Assembly: GCA_012861695.1 (NCBI GenBank)
Contig: JAAOOA010000002.1
Location: 25,116,398 to 25,180,397 of the forward strand
DNA length: 64,000 nt
Direction: 5' to 3'
Origin: Trematomus loennbergii
Taxonomy: Eukaryota > Chordata > Actinopteri > Perciformes > Nototheniidae
Made by a program: the position numbers and the translations under genes. This document shows, one piece after another, positions 62,590 to 64,000 of this stretch (its first letter is position 1; each line of letters starts with the position of its first letter). The notes below the pieces were generated by a model. The model ran no database searches. It was not told the origin of the DNA and worked only from the letters and a program-made list of their open reading frames with translations.

Positions 62590-63626
62590 CAGTGGCGTTT
62601 TTATATGTACAAAAGTGGTGGGGCACAAAAAACTTAGATGTCTATATATAAGCTTCTGCAGTGAGGTTCATGGCTGGTGAGGCACTGGCACTGACTCTTC
62701 AGGTTTACAATATTATATTCAAAAGCTTTTTTTGTCTGATACTTCGATTCATTTTAAACAGACAGTTCAACAAAAGGATACCCAAAAAATGTAATTTTAT
62801 CATTTAAATATTGAATTGTTCTCTCTTAGTAAGATCCCATTTTCAATAAAATGGCGGTCTTACCTTGACTTGAAGATGAAGTCCATTTGCCTATCCTTCT
62901 GGACAAAAATTTCTATTACTTTTTTGTAAAAGTCCTCCTTATCTTCTTGTAGTTTCAAAAGTCTATCATAAATCTAATCGATAGATTTATGATAAAAAAA
63001 TTATAAAAGTAGGGTAGACGTGTGGATATTATCCGGCTGAACAAAACGTGCATTTATCTAACAGGTACGTTTCCCACAGATCTTATTTCGAGCTATTTTC
63101 TAAAATCCTATGGAGAAACCTCATTGCTTTTTTGTCGAGGGAAGCATGCGCAGCTTACTTCCTGGTTTTAGGACACGTCACTGCAGCTCTCTCGTCTCCT
63201 CTTCACACACCACACTTTTTGCGACACACGTACTTACAGCCAATCAGCTCTGAATTATGTGAGATGACGTATGGTGGGGATGGCAGTCAGTGCCCCTATG
63301 GTCATTATTTTTTTGCCACACACATTAAATAGGAAAATACTCTGAGCATGCGCAGTGTAGTTTTTACAGTCACCGTTCACTTCACAGTGAGAGGGAGGGG
63401 CATGATCAGGTTTTGTCCCACATGGCTCTCAACAGCTCAATAGGCACACACTGTAGACACTAATTAGAAGAACACAGACTAAAACAGCAATGTACAGATG
63501 AATCAGATGATTAAACATGATCTTAAAATATATTTTATATATATATATATTTTTTTTTGCATTTATTATTTGTAATACTTTCTGCTGACACTAGGTGGGG
63601 CTGTGCCTAATGACCAGTCGCCACTG
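62590..63626. mobile_element. hAT-like element, boundaries uncertain
   Basis: It starts CAGTGGCG and ends CGCCACTG, but the flanking 8-mers (CATACAGT and ACCATACC) do not match. It may be two partial elements. The right end abuts a TTAA-type MITE that has lost its left terminus. Confidence 0.4.
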
Positions 63627-63627
63627 A

Positions 63628-64000
63628 CCATACCTATATAAGGCATATTTATACTTTTTTTTTCTTCAAAATACCAAACAGATCATGTATTTTAGCCATG
63701 CCTCATTTCGCTCAATTTTAAAAATGTTAGCCCTGTTTTTGCAAGGGCTGATTCTGTGAGAACAGCACCACCTACAGGCCTGGCATATGTACTACAGCGT
63801 CTCCAGTGCTTTCGAACGGCAATGGCCGTGGCTGTCTCCTCCTGATTAGTGGAGTTGGCCCAATAGCCGTAGTGCCACCGTCCTGACGTCAGGACAGTGT
63901 TCAAATCTGGATCAGTTTTTATCAGATCCGTTGCAGCCCCTTTTTTAGAGATTTGGGTATGGAGGAAAATAGAGGGGTTGTGTTTTCTGACACTTGGTGA
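63628..64000. mobile_element. TTAA-type MITE, second subfamily, partial at window end
   Basis: Matches 23380-23750 closely and continues past the window. Confidence 0.6.

Overview
This window looks like nuclear DNA of a teleost fish, probably a percomorph. Genes are interrupted by introns. There are long (GT)n/(CA)n tracts, many hAT-, Harbinger- and TTAA-flanked DNA transposons, an L2/CR1-type LINE, a Ty3/gypsy element, and several recently duplicated copies of a TRIM (RING/B-box/PRY-SPRY) gene. The species cannot be fixed from the sequence.

The most notable content is at about 39-49.5 kb: a cluster of immunoglobulin heavy-chain diversity (IGHD) segments. Four short cores of 14-17 bp are each flanked on both sides by recombination signal sequences (RSS: heptamer, exactly 12-bp spacer, nonamer), and all four appear to read on the minus strand (coding at 43830, 43146, 41639 and 39038). 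Paired 12-RSSs are the IGHD arrangement. Two of the segments recur on the plus strand at 48688 and 49386, inside an inverted duplication of 38633-41998 whose inner end is a fold-back palindrome exactly at an RSS spacer. A hAT transposon has split one RSS. I found no V, J or constant exon in the window.

Around this island lie: (1) TRIM duplication blocks at 1-24.9 kb and 52.2-63 kb, in which all three TRIM copies carry frameshifts and the third is truncated by fusion to downstream sequence; (2) a flanking block of transposon-rich DNA (5.1-17.4 kb, repeated at 53.2-62.8 kb); (3) a 1.7-kb block with the last exon and 3' UTR of an unidentified gene, present three times (10.4, 50.5 and 56.7 kb); (4) a minus-strand Ty3/gypsy element (26.5-31.2 kb) with a 3' LTR, its gag end cut by nested repeats; (5) an unrecognised three-exon plus-strand gene at 34.8-38.3 kb with a zinc-ribbon-like N-terminus and a coding VNTR; (6) a minus-strand relic of an SGNH-hydrolase-like protein with 31-residue repeats at 47.3-48.3 kb. 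Three candidate minus-strand exons abut (GT)n tracts at 4.7, 25.4 and 26.0 kb.

Many coding breaks are one- or two-base indels, often in homopolymers. Some of these 'pseudogenes' may be consensus errors of a long-read assembly rather than true decay. Paralogue comparison gives relative ages: the hATs at 12.1 kb and 39.8 kb have clean empty sites in their duplicate copies.
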